NCBI GenBank assembly: GCA_049724395.1
Contig: JAUGWO010000168.1
Location: 62,001-126,000 of the forward strand
Length of the DNA: 64,000 nucleotides
Direction of reading: 5' to 3'
From: Spongospora subterranea f. sp. subterranea
Taxonomy: Eukaryota; Endomyxa: Phytomyxea; Phytomyxea; Plasmodiophorida
The notes beneath the pieces were generated by a model. That model was not told where the DNA came from. It made no database searches and saw only the letters and a list, made by a program, of their open reading frames with translations. The position numbers and the translations under genes were made by a program. Shown piece after piece: positions 34,571 through 45,756 of this stretch. Positions within the stretch are counted from its first letter, which is position 1. The number at the start of each line of letters is the position of its first letter.

Positions 34571-34828
34571 ATGATCAAAGGTCGATTCATGTGCTTCTCT
34601 TGTTATTCTAAGCTTGCTGGCCTTTCAGCTCCTTTCTTGTCTTTGAAATCAATTACAGAATTGTTTCCGAGCCCTTTTCCAACGAGCTTGGAAACCTTTA
34701 CTCCCGTTTACTTTGCTAACATGATGTGGGTTGAGAAATTTGTGAAGAAGATCGCGTCACTGAACGAGAGTAATGATTTCCTCAATGGGAAACCGCAAGC
34801 AACGCAGGCTCTAGAAAACCAACGGTGA
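34571..34828 (+). CDS. Possible 85-residue protein, unknown
   Basis: Open frame from ATG 34571, only 18 bp from the divergent start codon at 34552. It reads MIKGRFMCFSCYSKLAGLSA, then a neutral Phe/Pro-rich part, and ends with a charged helix (EKFVKKIASLNESNDFL). Its stop overlaps the outer end of foldback 3. No family recognised. Confidence 0.3.
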   Translation: MIKGRFMCFSCYSKLAGLSAPFLSLKSITELFPSPFPTSLETFTPVYFANMMWVEKFVKKIASLNESNDFLNGKPQATQALENQR

Positions 34829-35127
34829 AATGCGCCCAGGCGGATCGTCAGTGCGTAGACGAACTTTGTTTTCATGACGAGAATACGGTTCCCATACGCT
34901 CGCAGGACGCGCGTTAGTTGTAAGTTGTGCCAAGCTCAGTCCGGGCTTGGGCAGCGCTTCAATGGCTCACGTTGGCACAGGATACACGTGCCACCGAGGA
35001 ACACAGAGCAGCTTGGCACAATTTACAACGAACGCGCGTCCTGCGAGCGTATGGGAACCGTACTCTCGTCATGAAAACAAAGCTCGTCTACGCACTGATG
35101 ATCCGCCTGGGCGCATTCCACCGTTGG
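34819..35127. repeat. Foldback element 3
   Basis: The left arm, 34819-34937 (CCAACGGTGAAATGCGCCCA on), is complementary to the right arm, 35009-35127 (ending GGGCGCATTCCACCGTTGG). Arms are about 118 bp with few mismatches or small bulges; the loop is about 70 bp. Confidence 0.92.
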
Positions 35128-35511
35128 TCCACACAAGACTACGAATTCCACAACGCGCTGACGCCAGAGCTAATGTATTAAGTGCTGTTCGCGCAACCCA
35201 AACATTCCATCGCCCTTCTGGGCTTGCCAACAGATGTGCTCTTCGCGGAATACCTCAAGGCGCGTGACGAAGGTGAAGGGATATCCGCAATAATGCAGAA
35301 ACACGCGGAGAGCATTGCCCAGACCGTGTTTAGAGAATCTGGCGTTCCCCTGAGGATGAAGAAGCACAAACGATGCCGTACCGTTAAGGCAGGTCGTCCA
35401 CGAACTGTGCACATTTGCGGGGATGGTGTGGCGAAGATCGTGACAGTCGCGACTCGTATCGCCAGGCCCGACTGGATGGATCTATGGCTCTGGCTGTCGG
35501 ATGACTTACTT
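35128..35511. other. Interval between foldbacks 3 and 4
   Basis: An open frame of 116 codons (35182-35532) has no recognised family and runs into the left arm of foldback 4, so it is probably fortuitous or part of a mobile element. Confidence 0.35.
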
Positions 35512-35805
35512 CAGGGATGCAACAGGTGCTAGGCAATCTCCTCTACCAGTGCGTCCTGTTATGGATAGATGGTCTCAAACAGCATTGCTGAAGATACAAT
35601 TCGGCCGCGCCACTTGACGGGACGAAGATATAAATGACATCGATTGGGATTTCAGCTTGATACTGGATCGTCCTATCCGAGTGAGTAGCTGTCGAGAACT
35701 TCAAAATGTTCAGCAATGCTTGTTGCACAATGTAAACAGATTATCTATCCATAACAGCACGCACTGGTAGAGGAGATCGCCTAGCACCTGTTGCATCCCG
35801 ATTGA
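35512..35805. repeat. Foldback element 4
   Basis: The left arm (35514-35592, GGGATGCAACAGGTGCTAGG on) is complementary to the right arm (about 35710-35805, ending GCCTAGCACCTGTTGCATCC). The shared core includes CTCCTCTACCAGTGCGT and CTGTTATGGATAGAT. The loop is about 110 bp and the sequence is unrelated to the other foldbacks. Confidence 0.92.
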
Positions 35806-36055
35806 AAAGCAAACACCGCATCGGCTCAACCCTGGATGACATTGGCGAAAAACCGCTTTCATGTGTCAGTGAAATACTACGACGATACATCGTCAAGTAT
35901 GACGTCTGCATTATAAGACAACATGGCTCAAACAGGAGCGTTGTTCATCCCCGAATCGATCGACGATCTTCGTTTTAGCTCCGACACGGGCCATCACGAG
36001 CTTTGGATCCGTTGGCGAGGTTATGAAAAATACGGATTCCACCCATAGCTTTGAC

Positions 36056-36301
36056 CGTGTCAAAGTCCTCTCGATTATCCATCGCTAAGAGGATCGCAAG
36101 TTTCTCGGAAGCCAAAAACGTCTTCTTGATAGGCATTTTTCTTAGAAAAGTTTGTGCATCGAACAAGACCATAAATGACGGGTCAAATTGTGGCGCGTCA
36201 TCTATCCTTACTTTATGCTGGCCGAGAGATGCCTACCAAGAACACGTTTTCGGCTTGCGAGAAACTTACGATCTTCCAAACGATGGATAATGTCAAAGGT
36301 A
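36056..36301. repeat. Foldback element 5
   Basis: Imperfect arms: left about 36056-36138, right about 36226-36301. The pairing includes GCCTA(T/C)CAAGAA, CGTTTT(T/C)GGCTT and GAGAAACTT(G/A)CGATC, then CGATGGATAAT. The loop is about 85 bp. Confidence 0.85.
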
Positions 36302-37130
36302 CGGGGCCAATGTCAAAGGTCGTCGCCGTCTTGACCGAATCTGGCACCCGGCTCACACTTGATCAGGACTGACGATCCATCCTCCTCAGACATCGACCCT
36401 CGTTTTAGATTCACCTTCCTCGTTGTCGCCGTTCTCTTCACTGCTATCACCGTTGCTCTCTCCTCTGCCTCGATCCCTGACCATCCAACTAACTCAAGTA
36501 TCGCGGGTGATCCGCAATGAGAGACCGTTTGTAGGCGGTCAATCCCAAAGTAAGGTCGGTATGCCCAGGCCGACGGTCTGTTTTAAAAGATTCGGAACAG
36601 GATATTCTGATGTGGATTTCTGAAAAACCTGAATGCGGCGTAGGCATTTGCTTCAGCAAATTCACGTTCAGACTTTGAGAGTCGCAGGTTTATCAGTGCA
36701 GATAGATAGACGTCTACTTCTCATCAATAGATTCCACATTCCGTCGCAAAACTGACCGTGCGAGGAGCTTACCCGACCAGTTTCCCGTCAGCCCCTGGCG
36801 TTGTTTACGATCATGGATTGGTCCAAGAGCGTTCCTGCAAGATCAAGTCTCACTGGAGCAATGAAATCTTTGGCCACTCCGCACACATTCGCTGGCGTCG
36901 CTGTGTCACAGCACATCAGTTTGTTCTTCGTTGTAAGCGTCGCCTTGATGAGGACCAACCGCGCGCCGGTTCTTTGAAAGCTGGATCGCAAGGCAATCCT
37001 CAAATTTGGGGAAGCCCGAGAACGGTATCTGCGTTGTTATCGCGATTCGCAACGCGCTTTGAACATTATGATCGAGACGACCTTGCTGGAGACTATTTTT
37101 CGAGTGCGATCTGGGCGTTGACGTTTCAGA
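36302..37130. other. Repeat-rich block, no gene supported
   Basis: A 212-codon open frame (36758-37396) crosses foldback 6 and shows no domain; it reads as fortuitous. Nothing else is supported. Confidence 0.4.
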
Positions 37131-37310
37131 AAAAATCGAGGCTTGGGATCAGCCGAGCGTTGAAAGATGACCGATCGCAAGACTCACAGATAGGAAAGAA
37201 ACTGGAGACGATGAAGATGAATCTGAAAATTGAGTCTCCGGCTTCTTTTCTATCTGTAAGTCCTGCGATCGGTAATCTTCCTTGGCTGATCCAAGCCTCG
37301 ATTTGGTCAC
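37131..37310. repeat. Foldback element 6
   Basis: The left arm (37131-37210, AAATCGAGGCTTGGGATCAG on) is complementary to the right arm (37232-37310), including CCGATCGCA-GAC, ACAGATAG and GGAGACT. The loop is only about 20 bp, so this is a tight long hairpin. Confidence 0.92.
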
Positions 37311-38312
37311 CGCCCAGCCGACTGCACTCCATGCGCGACAGCGACGGATTAACGTACTACGCTCGGAAAGCAATGATCCGATGCGGCCATTTCTAGAACA
37401 GCTAACGCCTGAGCTTCAGGACATATTCGTCAAACATCAACACCATTTTGATGGCGAGGCGTTTGCATTGCCCGGCGTCGCACACGCTGCCATGCAGCCA
37501 TAGTACCACTCTGCACGTCGATGTTCAATACAACAAAAACATGTACGAGGTAAATGGCGTTCGGTGGAAATGCCTCGCCACCGAAAGTTGTTTGGCGATG
37601 ATGGCATGAATATCGTTCGACCATGCCTTGATGTCTTCAATTATGAAAATTCCCGAAATGGAATTGTGAAGTGTACTTAAAATCACTCAAACGCGACGCG
37701 CCTAAGGTGTGCACTCGTTGACGCCATAAGTGCCACGCCGCGCTCGCTTTCGGTGTTGAGTTATATAGTAGATCAACCACGAGGTCATGGTCACTCAATC
37801 CGCGGCGCTGAATAATTTCTTGCCTTCCGCACTTACATCGGAAATAATGCCAGGATTGAGTCCGATCAGTTTGGCAAAGCCCCAGCTGCGAAGGCAAATA
37901 CGGATTGTTGAGCCAGAAAATAGCAGAGAAGTCCATCGATCCCCGGGTGACCTGTAATACACACTAATAAGGGTGTAGTCAGTCCAAAGGGTCTAGCGAT
38001 CTGACTCTGAATCTATGAATTTGGCGCCACCGAGGTGACACCGGTGCACGAGACGAGACGTGTTGGAACCAGACGACATGACATGATCAAGGGACTGAAA
38101 CGGGGCGCATGTGTGCCATATGGGGAATCAAGTACAAATTGCAGAACGAGAAACGACAAACGGGATCTGGTGTTTTCACGCATCGTTCGCCGAACACGTC
38201 CGAAATGGTAGAAACGATCGTTGAAGCTCATGTTGCGGTCCCTAATGTCTGATCGCATTGCATATTTTTTGAGATGAAGTCGAGTCGAAGAGAACCGCAT
38301 GGGATTTACATA
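37311..38312. other. Interval without a supported gene
   Basis: Minus-strand open frames at 37637-37936 (RRGLSDHDLVVDLLYNS) and 38013-38300 have no recognised domain. A short dyad around GGCGAGGC lies at 37450-37595. Confidence 0.35.
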
Positions 38313-38774
38313 TCAGGACGATTCCTGTGTATTTCTTCGTTCCAAATGTTGACGAATAGCTTGTAATGGGTTCGCCTTGAACGTTGGGTGTTGCAAGACA
38401 TTCTTCAGGATCGCCGTTTCGGCATTTACGATGCGCTTTCTGATTGTATTTCGAATGCCTTTTTTACCGATTCTGAGACCTTGAACCTTCTCACCAGATT
38501 TGCATTCGTGAAGAGATTCGTTCAACGACTCAGATAAAGACGAAAACGACGAGAGCACCGACCTTTTCGGTGCATGAACAGCTTTGATCTCTGACAATGG
38601 CGCAACTGTTCAGAAAATTTCCCAAATCATTTCTAGAGAGACATTACTGGATATGAGTTGTTCTCGCTTGGAATTTCGCTGAGTCTTTTTAGCCACTCGT
38701 TTCGACATCGTTTTTACAGAGCCGATAGTTTTTGCCGGTTTAGATTGTGGTGCCTTTGAGACATGGCGACCCAT
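38313..38774 (-). CDS. SLX9: SLX9-like ribosome biogenesis protein
   Basis: SLX9 (FAM207A) is a small nucleolar protein that aids 40S precursor processing and export. Two exons joined over a 40-odd bp GT-AG intron (about 38590-38635), giving KREQLIS|IAPLSEIKAVHA. The visible features are the basic stretch KTMSKRVAKKTQRNSKREQL, which matches the family KK-x-K-x-x-RREQ motif, and the C-terminus NVLQHPTFKANPLQAIRQHL, which matches the family's LASPAYRASPLVAIGQTL-type ending. The start MGRHVSKAPQ (38774) gives about 140 residues with the expected basic N-terminus; an in-frame Met at 39029 would add 85 residues not seen in the family. Confidence 0.72.
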
Positions 38775-40254
38775 ATTGTTAGGAGAAATACGAAACTGAC
38801 CATGTTGAAGGCCAACACGTGTTGGGCGTCCCGGCGCACGCAAATTGCCACGGAGTCCGGACGACCCAACTGAGAACGGCCGGTTTGTTGAGAGCGCCAA
38901 TGGGCCTGTTGACAAAACTTTGCAATAACGGTGTCTGTGCATGCGAGCGAACTTGCTGGCATCTTGAGTTGTACGATCAACAAAGATAGGGTCAACAATC
39001 TTGATGTCACGATTGCAATCATCGTCCATTAAAGGTTCTAGCGGAGGATTTTGTGTTGGACAACATCAAGAACAGATTGGAGGCTGATCCAACACAATGC
39101 AATCGTTTTGCCATGGAATTGCGAAGGCGGCTCCTATGCCAATCTAGAACCCAACGAGTGACAAACCTGTTGAAAGGGATTTTCGGATTTCCCCGATGGT
39201 TCTGCATACATCGCTTAGAGCAGAAAAAGCTGGTCACATTCTGACTGGGAGATTCAGCCGAAAATATATTGACTGGTCATCAAAATCGTTGGAATACACT
39301 CAGCACCTCATCCATTTTTGTCAGCGAGAGGTAGTATGGTGTGCGATGAAGAAACTTCTTTGACGAGATGATCGCTGGAGTCGGTATCAGATTCCGAATT
39401 CGATACCGTCTGTAATTTAGAATGTGGTCGTTGGTCTGATTCAGACTTGCTAGCGCCGACACTGCCGTGCACTCTTATCGATAGGAGTGTCGCGAGTCAG
39501 TACGTCCGACTGTGATAAGGTTCCGTTGCGTCCAAACGGAAATTGTCGATTTTTTGTTTTGACGAAGCACTCCGAGTGGCCATGGAGAGTTATTAACACT
39601 CGCTACCGTCTGCTGCTGTTGCGAGACTTTCTACAGTGTGCAACAGATGTGGATCGTCGATCATCAGAGTAGCCGATTGGTGGTGATTGTTGTGTATTCC
39701 TACGAGCGTCAGAATCAGCCGGCTCAAGTATTGTGCACGTAGGAATTTGGTCGACCGTTCTTGATAGCCATGAAAGCATCGCGTCTCAACGTGCTCATTG
39801 CTGCCGAAAATTGATTACACTCAACCAGTGACGTTTATAATTTACTCACCGGTTTTCAGATAATATTTTTCGAGTGGCGACAAACGGAACTCGTTGAAGC
39901 AAGTTGTTCACAATGTAGTCGATGCAGGCGTCAAGGACAAATCTTTCAAGAGAATCCTGATCTTGTGCCGGTGCGACAATCTCTATGAGAGTGGCTTGTT
40001 CAAACAAACTGGAATTCGCTTTCGATTATGCGACCCCAATCGGTGGACCCGGAAGAATGGGTGGCGCCGTTCATCCAATCTGGCACAGGGCAGAGATTGG
40101 AAAGATCAAAGGCAGCAACGGCATCCTGTACATCAAGGTCATCGTGACGCTCTAATGGTTGGAAAGGATTGACAGCGAAGAAGCTACTGTAGTCTTCGTC
40201 CCTATATTCAAGGAGTCATCGAATATGTTGACACTGTGAACCATTTCCTTCCAA
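38775..40254. other. Interval without a supported gene
   Basis: Several 60-90 codon frames on both strands show no recognised similarity. The upstream part may hold the SLX9 promoter or an N-terminal extension. Confidence 0.35.
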
Positions 40255-41262
40255 GACACGAGTTCCGTTTGTCCAACTGCAGGTCGGGCATCGCCAGTGC
40301 GAGTCAAGAGAGATGATTCGACACCTGTTCCGTTTGTCCAACTGCAGGTCGGGCATCGCCAGTGCGAGTCAAGAGAGATGATTCGACACCTGTTCCGTTT
40401 GTCCAACTGCAGGTCGGGCATCGCCAGTGCGAGTCAAGAGAGATGATTCGACACCTGTTCCGTTTGTCCAACTGCAGGTCGGGCATCGCCAGTGCGAGTC
40501 AAGAGAGATGATTCGACACCTGTTCCGTTTGTCCAACTGCAGGTCGGGCATCGCCAGTGCGAGTCAAGAGAGATGATTCGACACCTGTTCCGTTTGTCCA
40601 ACTGCAGGTCGGGCATCGCCAGTGCGAGTCAAGAGAGATGATTCGACACCTGTTCCGTTTGTCCAACTGCAGGTCGGGCATCGCCAGTGCGAGTCAAGAG
40701 AGATGATTCGACACCTGTTCCGTTTGTCCAACTGCAGGTCGGGCATCGCCAGTGCGAGTCAAGAGAGATGATTCGACACCTGTTCCGTTTGTCCAACTGC
40801 AGGTCGGGCATCGCCAGTGCGAGTCAAGAGAGATGATTCGACACCTGTTCCGTTTGTCCAACTGCAGGTCGGGCATCGCCAGTGCGAGTCAAGAGAGATG
40901 ATTCGACACCTGTTCCGTTTGTCCAACTGCAGGTCGGGCATCGCCAGTGCGAGTCAAGAGAGATGATTCGACACCTGTTCCGTTTGTCCAACTGCAGGTC
41001 GGGCATCGCCAGTGCGAGTCAAGAGAGATGATTCGACACCTGTTCCGTTTGTCCAACTGCAGGTCGGAGACCGCCAGTGCGAGTCAAGAGAGATGATTCG
41101 ACACCTGTTCCGTTTGTCCAACTGCAGGTCAGTGCGAGTCAAGAGAGATGATTCGACACCTGTTCCGTTTGTCCAACTGCAGGTCGGAGACCGCAAGTGC
41201 GAGTCAAGAGAGATGATTCGACACCTGTTCCGTTTGTCCAACTGCAGGTCGGAGACCGCAGT
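40255..41262. repeat. 65-bp satellite array, about 16 copies
   Basis: The unit starts CCGTTTGTCCAACTGCAGGT and repeats at 65-bp steps from 40265. The first dozen copies are essentially identical. The last three or four carry GGAGACCGC instead of GGGCATCGC, and one is shortened (about 53 bp, 41110-41162). A degenerate extra copy lies at about 42297-42400 beyond the inverted repeat. Apparent open frames through it are a by-product of the repeat. Confidence 0.97.
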
Positions 41263-41264
41263 GA

Positions 41265-41485
41265 ATGCCACTCTGTGCAATTGTCGTCAAACAGTATGAT
41301 GGGGTGGATATTAAGGTGGTCTGTGCTGTCGCCTGCAATAGACTGCATATGCTGTTTTGTTTTTATCGGACAGATGAATTTTGTCTAGGGTTTAAATCAC
41401 TACCAATGCCACTCTGTGCAATTGTCGTCAAACAGTATGATGGGGTGGATATTAAGGTGGTCTGTGCTGTCGCCTGCAATAGAAT
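41265..41485. repeat. Direct repeat pair, about 80 bp
   Basis: ATGCCACTCTGTGCAATTGT and the following 60 bp (to GCCTGCAATAGA) occur at 41265-41343 and again at 41407-41483, so the left end of the large inverted repeat has been duplicated. Confidence 0.93.
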
Positions 41486-41877
41486 GTCACTTGCATCCAC
41501 TGCAGGATCAAAAGTCTGTTTTGCGCTCGGGTGCGCCCATTTCGATAAAGTCCCTTTATTTGTAATTTCTTCTCCTACTGTGTCGAGGGTCCAATTGAAT
41601 CACGATCATGTGCTGTTACATTTGTTCATGATCACATTCCACTACGATCACCGGGAATAAAGGGACTTTATCGAGATGGCGCACCCGGGCGCACAACAGA
41701 CTTTTGATCCTGCAGTGGATGCAAGTGACATTCTATTGCAGGCGACAGCACAGACCACCTTAATATCCACCCCATCATACTGTTTGACGACAATTGCACA
41801 GAGTGGCATTGGTAGTGATTTAAACCCTAGACAAAATTCATCTGTCCGATAAAAACAAAACAGCATATGCAGTCGTT
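41341..41877. repeat. Large near-perfect inverted repeat
   Basis: The left arm (41341-41568) is almost perfectly complementary to the right arm (41658-41877). The outer end is ACTGCATATGCTGTTTTG/CAAAACAGCATATGCAGT and the inner end is CCCTTTATT/AATAAAGGG. The spacer is about 90 bp. Arms of about 220 bp with such low divergence indicate a recent foldback or transposon-type event. Confidence 0.95.
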
Positions 41878-41962
41878 CGTTGAAGAACGCGGACGACTTG
41901 ATCCAGGTAATAACCTCTTGCCGCTGCAGATTACGCACTGCATTGCGAAGCGGCGATGGAAC

Positions 41963-42284
41963 GTTTCAGACCGATTCAATAAATAAAACTCGCCATCTGG
42001 CCCTTTCACGCCAGTTGGGGCGCAGTTCCCAGTAATCACTTCCGTAATTCTAATCAGACACCACATCGAGTTTCGACTGGATGAGTTCGGGAAACAAATG
42101 CAATTGTCGTCAAACAGTATGCCCGAATGTTGTGCAAAGTTTCAGACCGATTCAATAAATAAAACTCGCCATCTGGCCCTTTCACGCCAGTTGGGGCGCA
42201 GTTCCCAGTAATCACTTCCGTAATTCTAATCAGACACCACATCGAATTTCGACTGGATGAATCCGGGAAACAAATGCAATTGTT
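41963..42284. repeat. Direct repeat pair, about 145 bp
   Basis: GTTTCAGACCGATTCAATAA through GGGAAACAAATGCAATTGT occurs at about 41963-42106 and again at about 42138-42283 with only a couple of changes. The period is about 175 bp. Confidence 0.93.
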
Positions 42285-42400
42285 TGAGAGATGATTCGAC
42301 AAGTGCGAGTCAAGAGCGATCATTCGACACCTGTTCCTTTTGTCCAACTTCAAGTCGGGCACCGCAAGTGCGAGTCAAGAGAGATGATTCGACACCTGTG

Positions 42401-43831
42401 GCGAGGCCTCTCATGACTGGTACGGCCTCTTCTCTCATGTGTGTACACTATTCCAACACATCACAAATCCCATGTTCAAAATCAATTAAAGTGTGTAAAA
42501 GTGACAACACGATCTGGTCGCGTTCGTTCTTATCCATTAATTTCCTGTAGTGGCAATGGCGTTCTCACACCGATCCGTAATCTGTGCGACACCCGGGCCG
42601 CTGATGAACAAGGCCATATTTTTCTGAATGTTTATTAGGCATGTGGGCTTCCACATTCATTGGTGGTACATTCGTCTGGTTATACGCTGGACCCAAATGG
42701 TCGATAGATGTTTTATCCGAAACGGCTTGCTTCCAATGGCGCCCTGACGTATTCATAGGTCGAAACATCAAAAGGCGAAGATGATGGAAGATCTAGGCCG
42801 ACAGCAGAAGACTTTTGGGACGTTCGAGAAAGGCGACACATCTTAAACCCACAAAATACAGTGATGTTGAGGTAGTGGATACAAGTTTGGCCGCAGCCTA
42901 GCGAATCATCTTGACGATAACAACTTTCTTGCAATCGCTCATTTATCATCATGGGCGCGTTATTTCGCCTCGATCTCTTTCAATAATCTACATAATTTTG
43001 GCTAATGCGGCAGGTGATTTCCTCAAAAAACGAACAGGGCGTCGCAGCAGTAATAGCACATGGAGTTGCCCTAGCCCGATTTTCAGCCGTTTGCGATGCC
43101 GTTCTGGCCCACCAACTGACAACGGCAGTGGTCATGATGGGAATGTTATCAATGAATATATGGCCATGATCCAACAATAATTGCACACACTCTGCAATTA
43201 TGGCTCAGGTAAAGGCGTCAACGGTTCAGCCAGCGCTTTTCAAAAGGGCAATGGGGACGAGGACTAGCGGCAACGCTCGAATTCAACCGAGCTGACGATC
43301 TGAATAGCTGCTGTTTACGTCATTCTGTTGCAGGAGAACGTAGTCGTATGAAAGTCGTTGACAATAGGTACTGACAAATGGCAGCGATGGGACAGCACCT
43401 CTTTACCGGGAAAATTGATCAATGACGACATCCCCTTACACTATCGACTATAAACCAACAATATGCACCAAGTCCCCCAACAAATCAGCAAAATACCACT
43501 TATCAATGGACTCCGTATTCGTTATTCCATTTCGAACTCGTCAGTGGAATAAAACTTGCTGGTTTGCTATTGAAACAAATCACATCATCCCTCTTTTCCT
43601 TCAAACCGAAGGTTATCTTCATAATACACGTTCTATGAAGTGGAGAAATATGTCAGAAAGAGCGAGTGGCCAGGGATCGATTCCGACGTATCTGCAACTG
43701 GTCGGAATTGGCGGCCGAGGGTTCCCGTCCGGGACTACGGTTCTCGCAAACTCCGGGAAACCATTACTTGACCTGGGGCAACGAGCGTGATCCTGTTCTT
43801 CCATCAACAAAATCATGGCGTCCGTTGATAT
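42401..43831. other. Interval without a recognised gene
   Basis: Minus-strand frames at 42713-42952 and 42980-43186, and a plus-strand frame at 43422-43790, could include exons of unknown genes. None has a recognised motif. Confidence 0.3.
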
Positions 43832-45661
43832 ATGAGTGTCATCGTCGGAGAGAAAATGGAGAATTTTTTCGAGAAACGACTGAATTCTCTGCATTTATCG
43901 TCGTCGATTGCAGTGAAATCAGTGAGTTCCTCGGTTGGGAAAGGTTGGTTGGAGCTGGCGCGTCGGTCGGTATCAGAGCAGGACTTGATGTGGTTTGGGT
44001 CAGGGATGTTTGCGACTAAGGCGATGTCGGAAAACGAGATCATTTACAATGAAATGCACATGTTTGGGCGTAAATTGCAGGATCAAGCGTTCACCACGTG
44101 CAACTGCTGCTTGAAGGTGGGCACAACCCGTCAGATTATTGAAGTAGCTCGTCGCTGATTCCACAAATCATCAGGTCATCGGTGACCTTCCAACGATATG
44201 GAGCCATTGTGAATCTAGCCGAAGTCAAGGATGTGGGTGCGACTGCACTGACGAAGCCTGTTCGAATCAGTGCGATGACAATCATCACGAAGATGGTCAT
44301 TGCTCGGGATCGGGGGAGGCGCATTGTCACGGTGAAGGTATGTTTTTGAACCCCGGCCCTTCTTGATCCACAATTCTCAACCATATTATCTGGGAAGATC
44401 ATGGTGAACCGGAGCCGCAAGATCCTGTTGATTGTCCCGACTTTGAAGCGATCGCCAAAGAGATTAACTTTCCTGTCGAGGATGTCGTTGTCTGTGAATC
44501 GTTTCCGTGCAGGAATCTGTGTGGGGTCGTTTATTGCAGTGAGCTATGTGCCGACGACAATTGGATTGCATATCACCAGCTATTGTGCCCTGCCAATTCT
44601 CCCCAAATGCAAGGTAAATTACTGCACTGTTATTCACCCGCAATATCAATGTTCTCAGCTGATTATTGTGTTTACAGAGTTCATCGATTTCACAAACGAC
44701 ACCAATGAGGTTTTCTACATGGTCGCTCAGGTCATCGCCGTTGTTATTATTCAGAGCGAAAAGGCGGGCTCAAACGAGATCGCGTTGGCCAACGCCATGA
44801 TCCCGTTGCGAATGCTCTCATCCAAGCACTGGGTTGAGGTTGTGCAAATTCCGTCGGGGATGAACGATCAAGAAGCTGATGACTTCAAAAGTGTTCTGAC
44901 GTAGGATTTTTGCCACTGCTTCGTTTCACATAATCGATCCTGAGTTGATGTTGATCAGGTTTCTAATTGGTGAATGCCAGGAGTTTTTGAGAGCGGCATT
45001 GCTCGAATATGCGTCCCTCGATCTTTATGCTCCTTTGTTCACCACTGACGTGGTCAGCAAACTAATGGGAATGTTTGAAACTAACAACGTACGACGATGA
45101 TACATTCGCTGTTTCTGTCTCAACTATTCCTCACTCGTGGCGATATCGCTGTTCCATAGATCAGAATATCGTCGCGCAGTGCGCTCTCACAGTTTTGCGA
45201 TAAACTGGAAGATTTTGGCGCCATCTCCCACTTACTTAGCGAAGATCAGCTAGAACGATTGGCTAAATATCAGGACATGTCTGCGGAAGGTTTGTTAGTT
45301 ACTTCTTCGGGTTTTACCAGTTTGACTAACACCAAGCGGGCTCATAGGTGTCGGTTTATACAGCTTACATAGCTGCATTAACCATAGCTGTGTTCCAAAC
45401 TGTGTTCTTTTGAAATTGGAAGGAGGTTCTGATTCTAAAATTGCCGTTATTGCGCAAAGGGACATTGCCGAGGTATACGACATGAACGTTGTCAGTGCGT
45501 GGTTGGTGATATGCTATTGTCCCCAGGGTGACGAGATCACAATTTCGTACATTGATGAGAACGCTCCGGTCGAGGAGCGACAATCCATGCTTGCTGATTA
45601 TGGGTTTGTCTGTGCTTGCGCGAAATGCAAAGAGCAATGTTCGACAATGACAGCTGCATAA
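43832..45661 (+). CDS. SMYD5-like SET/MYND protein
   Basis: Lysine methyltransferase-like protein with a SET domain split by a MYND zinc finger. Exon 1 gives VKSVSSSVGKG; an intron after G joins to MFATKAMSENEIIYNEMHMF, the SET N-part. Zinc-finger parts are TTCNCCLK, a Cys/His-rich stretch CGCDCTDEACSNQCDD, and CGVVYCSELCADDNWIAYHQ with LLCP. The middle is helical (FIDFTNDTNEVFYMVAQVIA; SALSQFCDKLEDFGAISHLL). The SET C-part is GLYSLHSCINHSCVPNCVLL with the NHSCVPN cofactor/substrate motif, then DEITISYIDENAPVEERQSM and a post-SET Cys cluster FVCACAKCKEQC. Overall order and the GxGLYSLxSCxNHSCVPN region are closest to SMYD5. Six or more exons; the first codon is uncertain. Confidence 0.82.
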
Positions 45662-45756
45662 ACTGATTTCTAACTGTTCCCTCAACCTAACTTATTGTAT
45701 GCGTAGAGAATTGATTTTACAGTTCTTGGGGAAAAAAAAACCGCCTTATGAAATGT

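Noticed and set aside
36758-37396. 212-codon open frame on the plus strand
   Set aside because: It runs through both arms of a hairpin, so the encoded halves are reverse-complement derived; no family match.
40304-41299. Repeated 60-residue and longer cysteine-containing open frames on both strands
   Set aside because: By-products of the 65-bp satellite; the unit length is not a multiple of three and the frames restart every unit.
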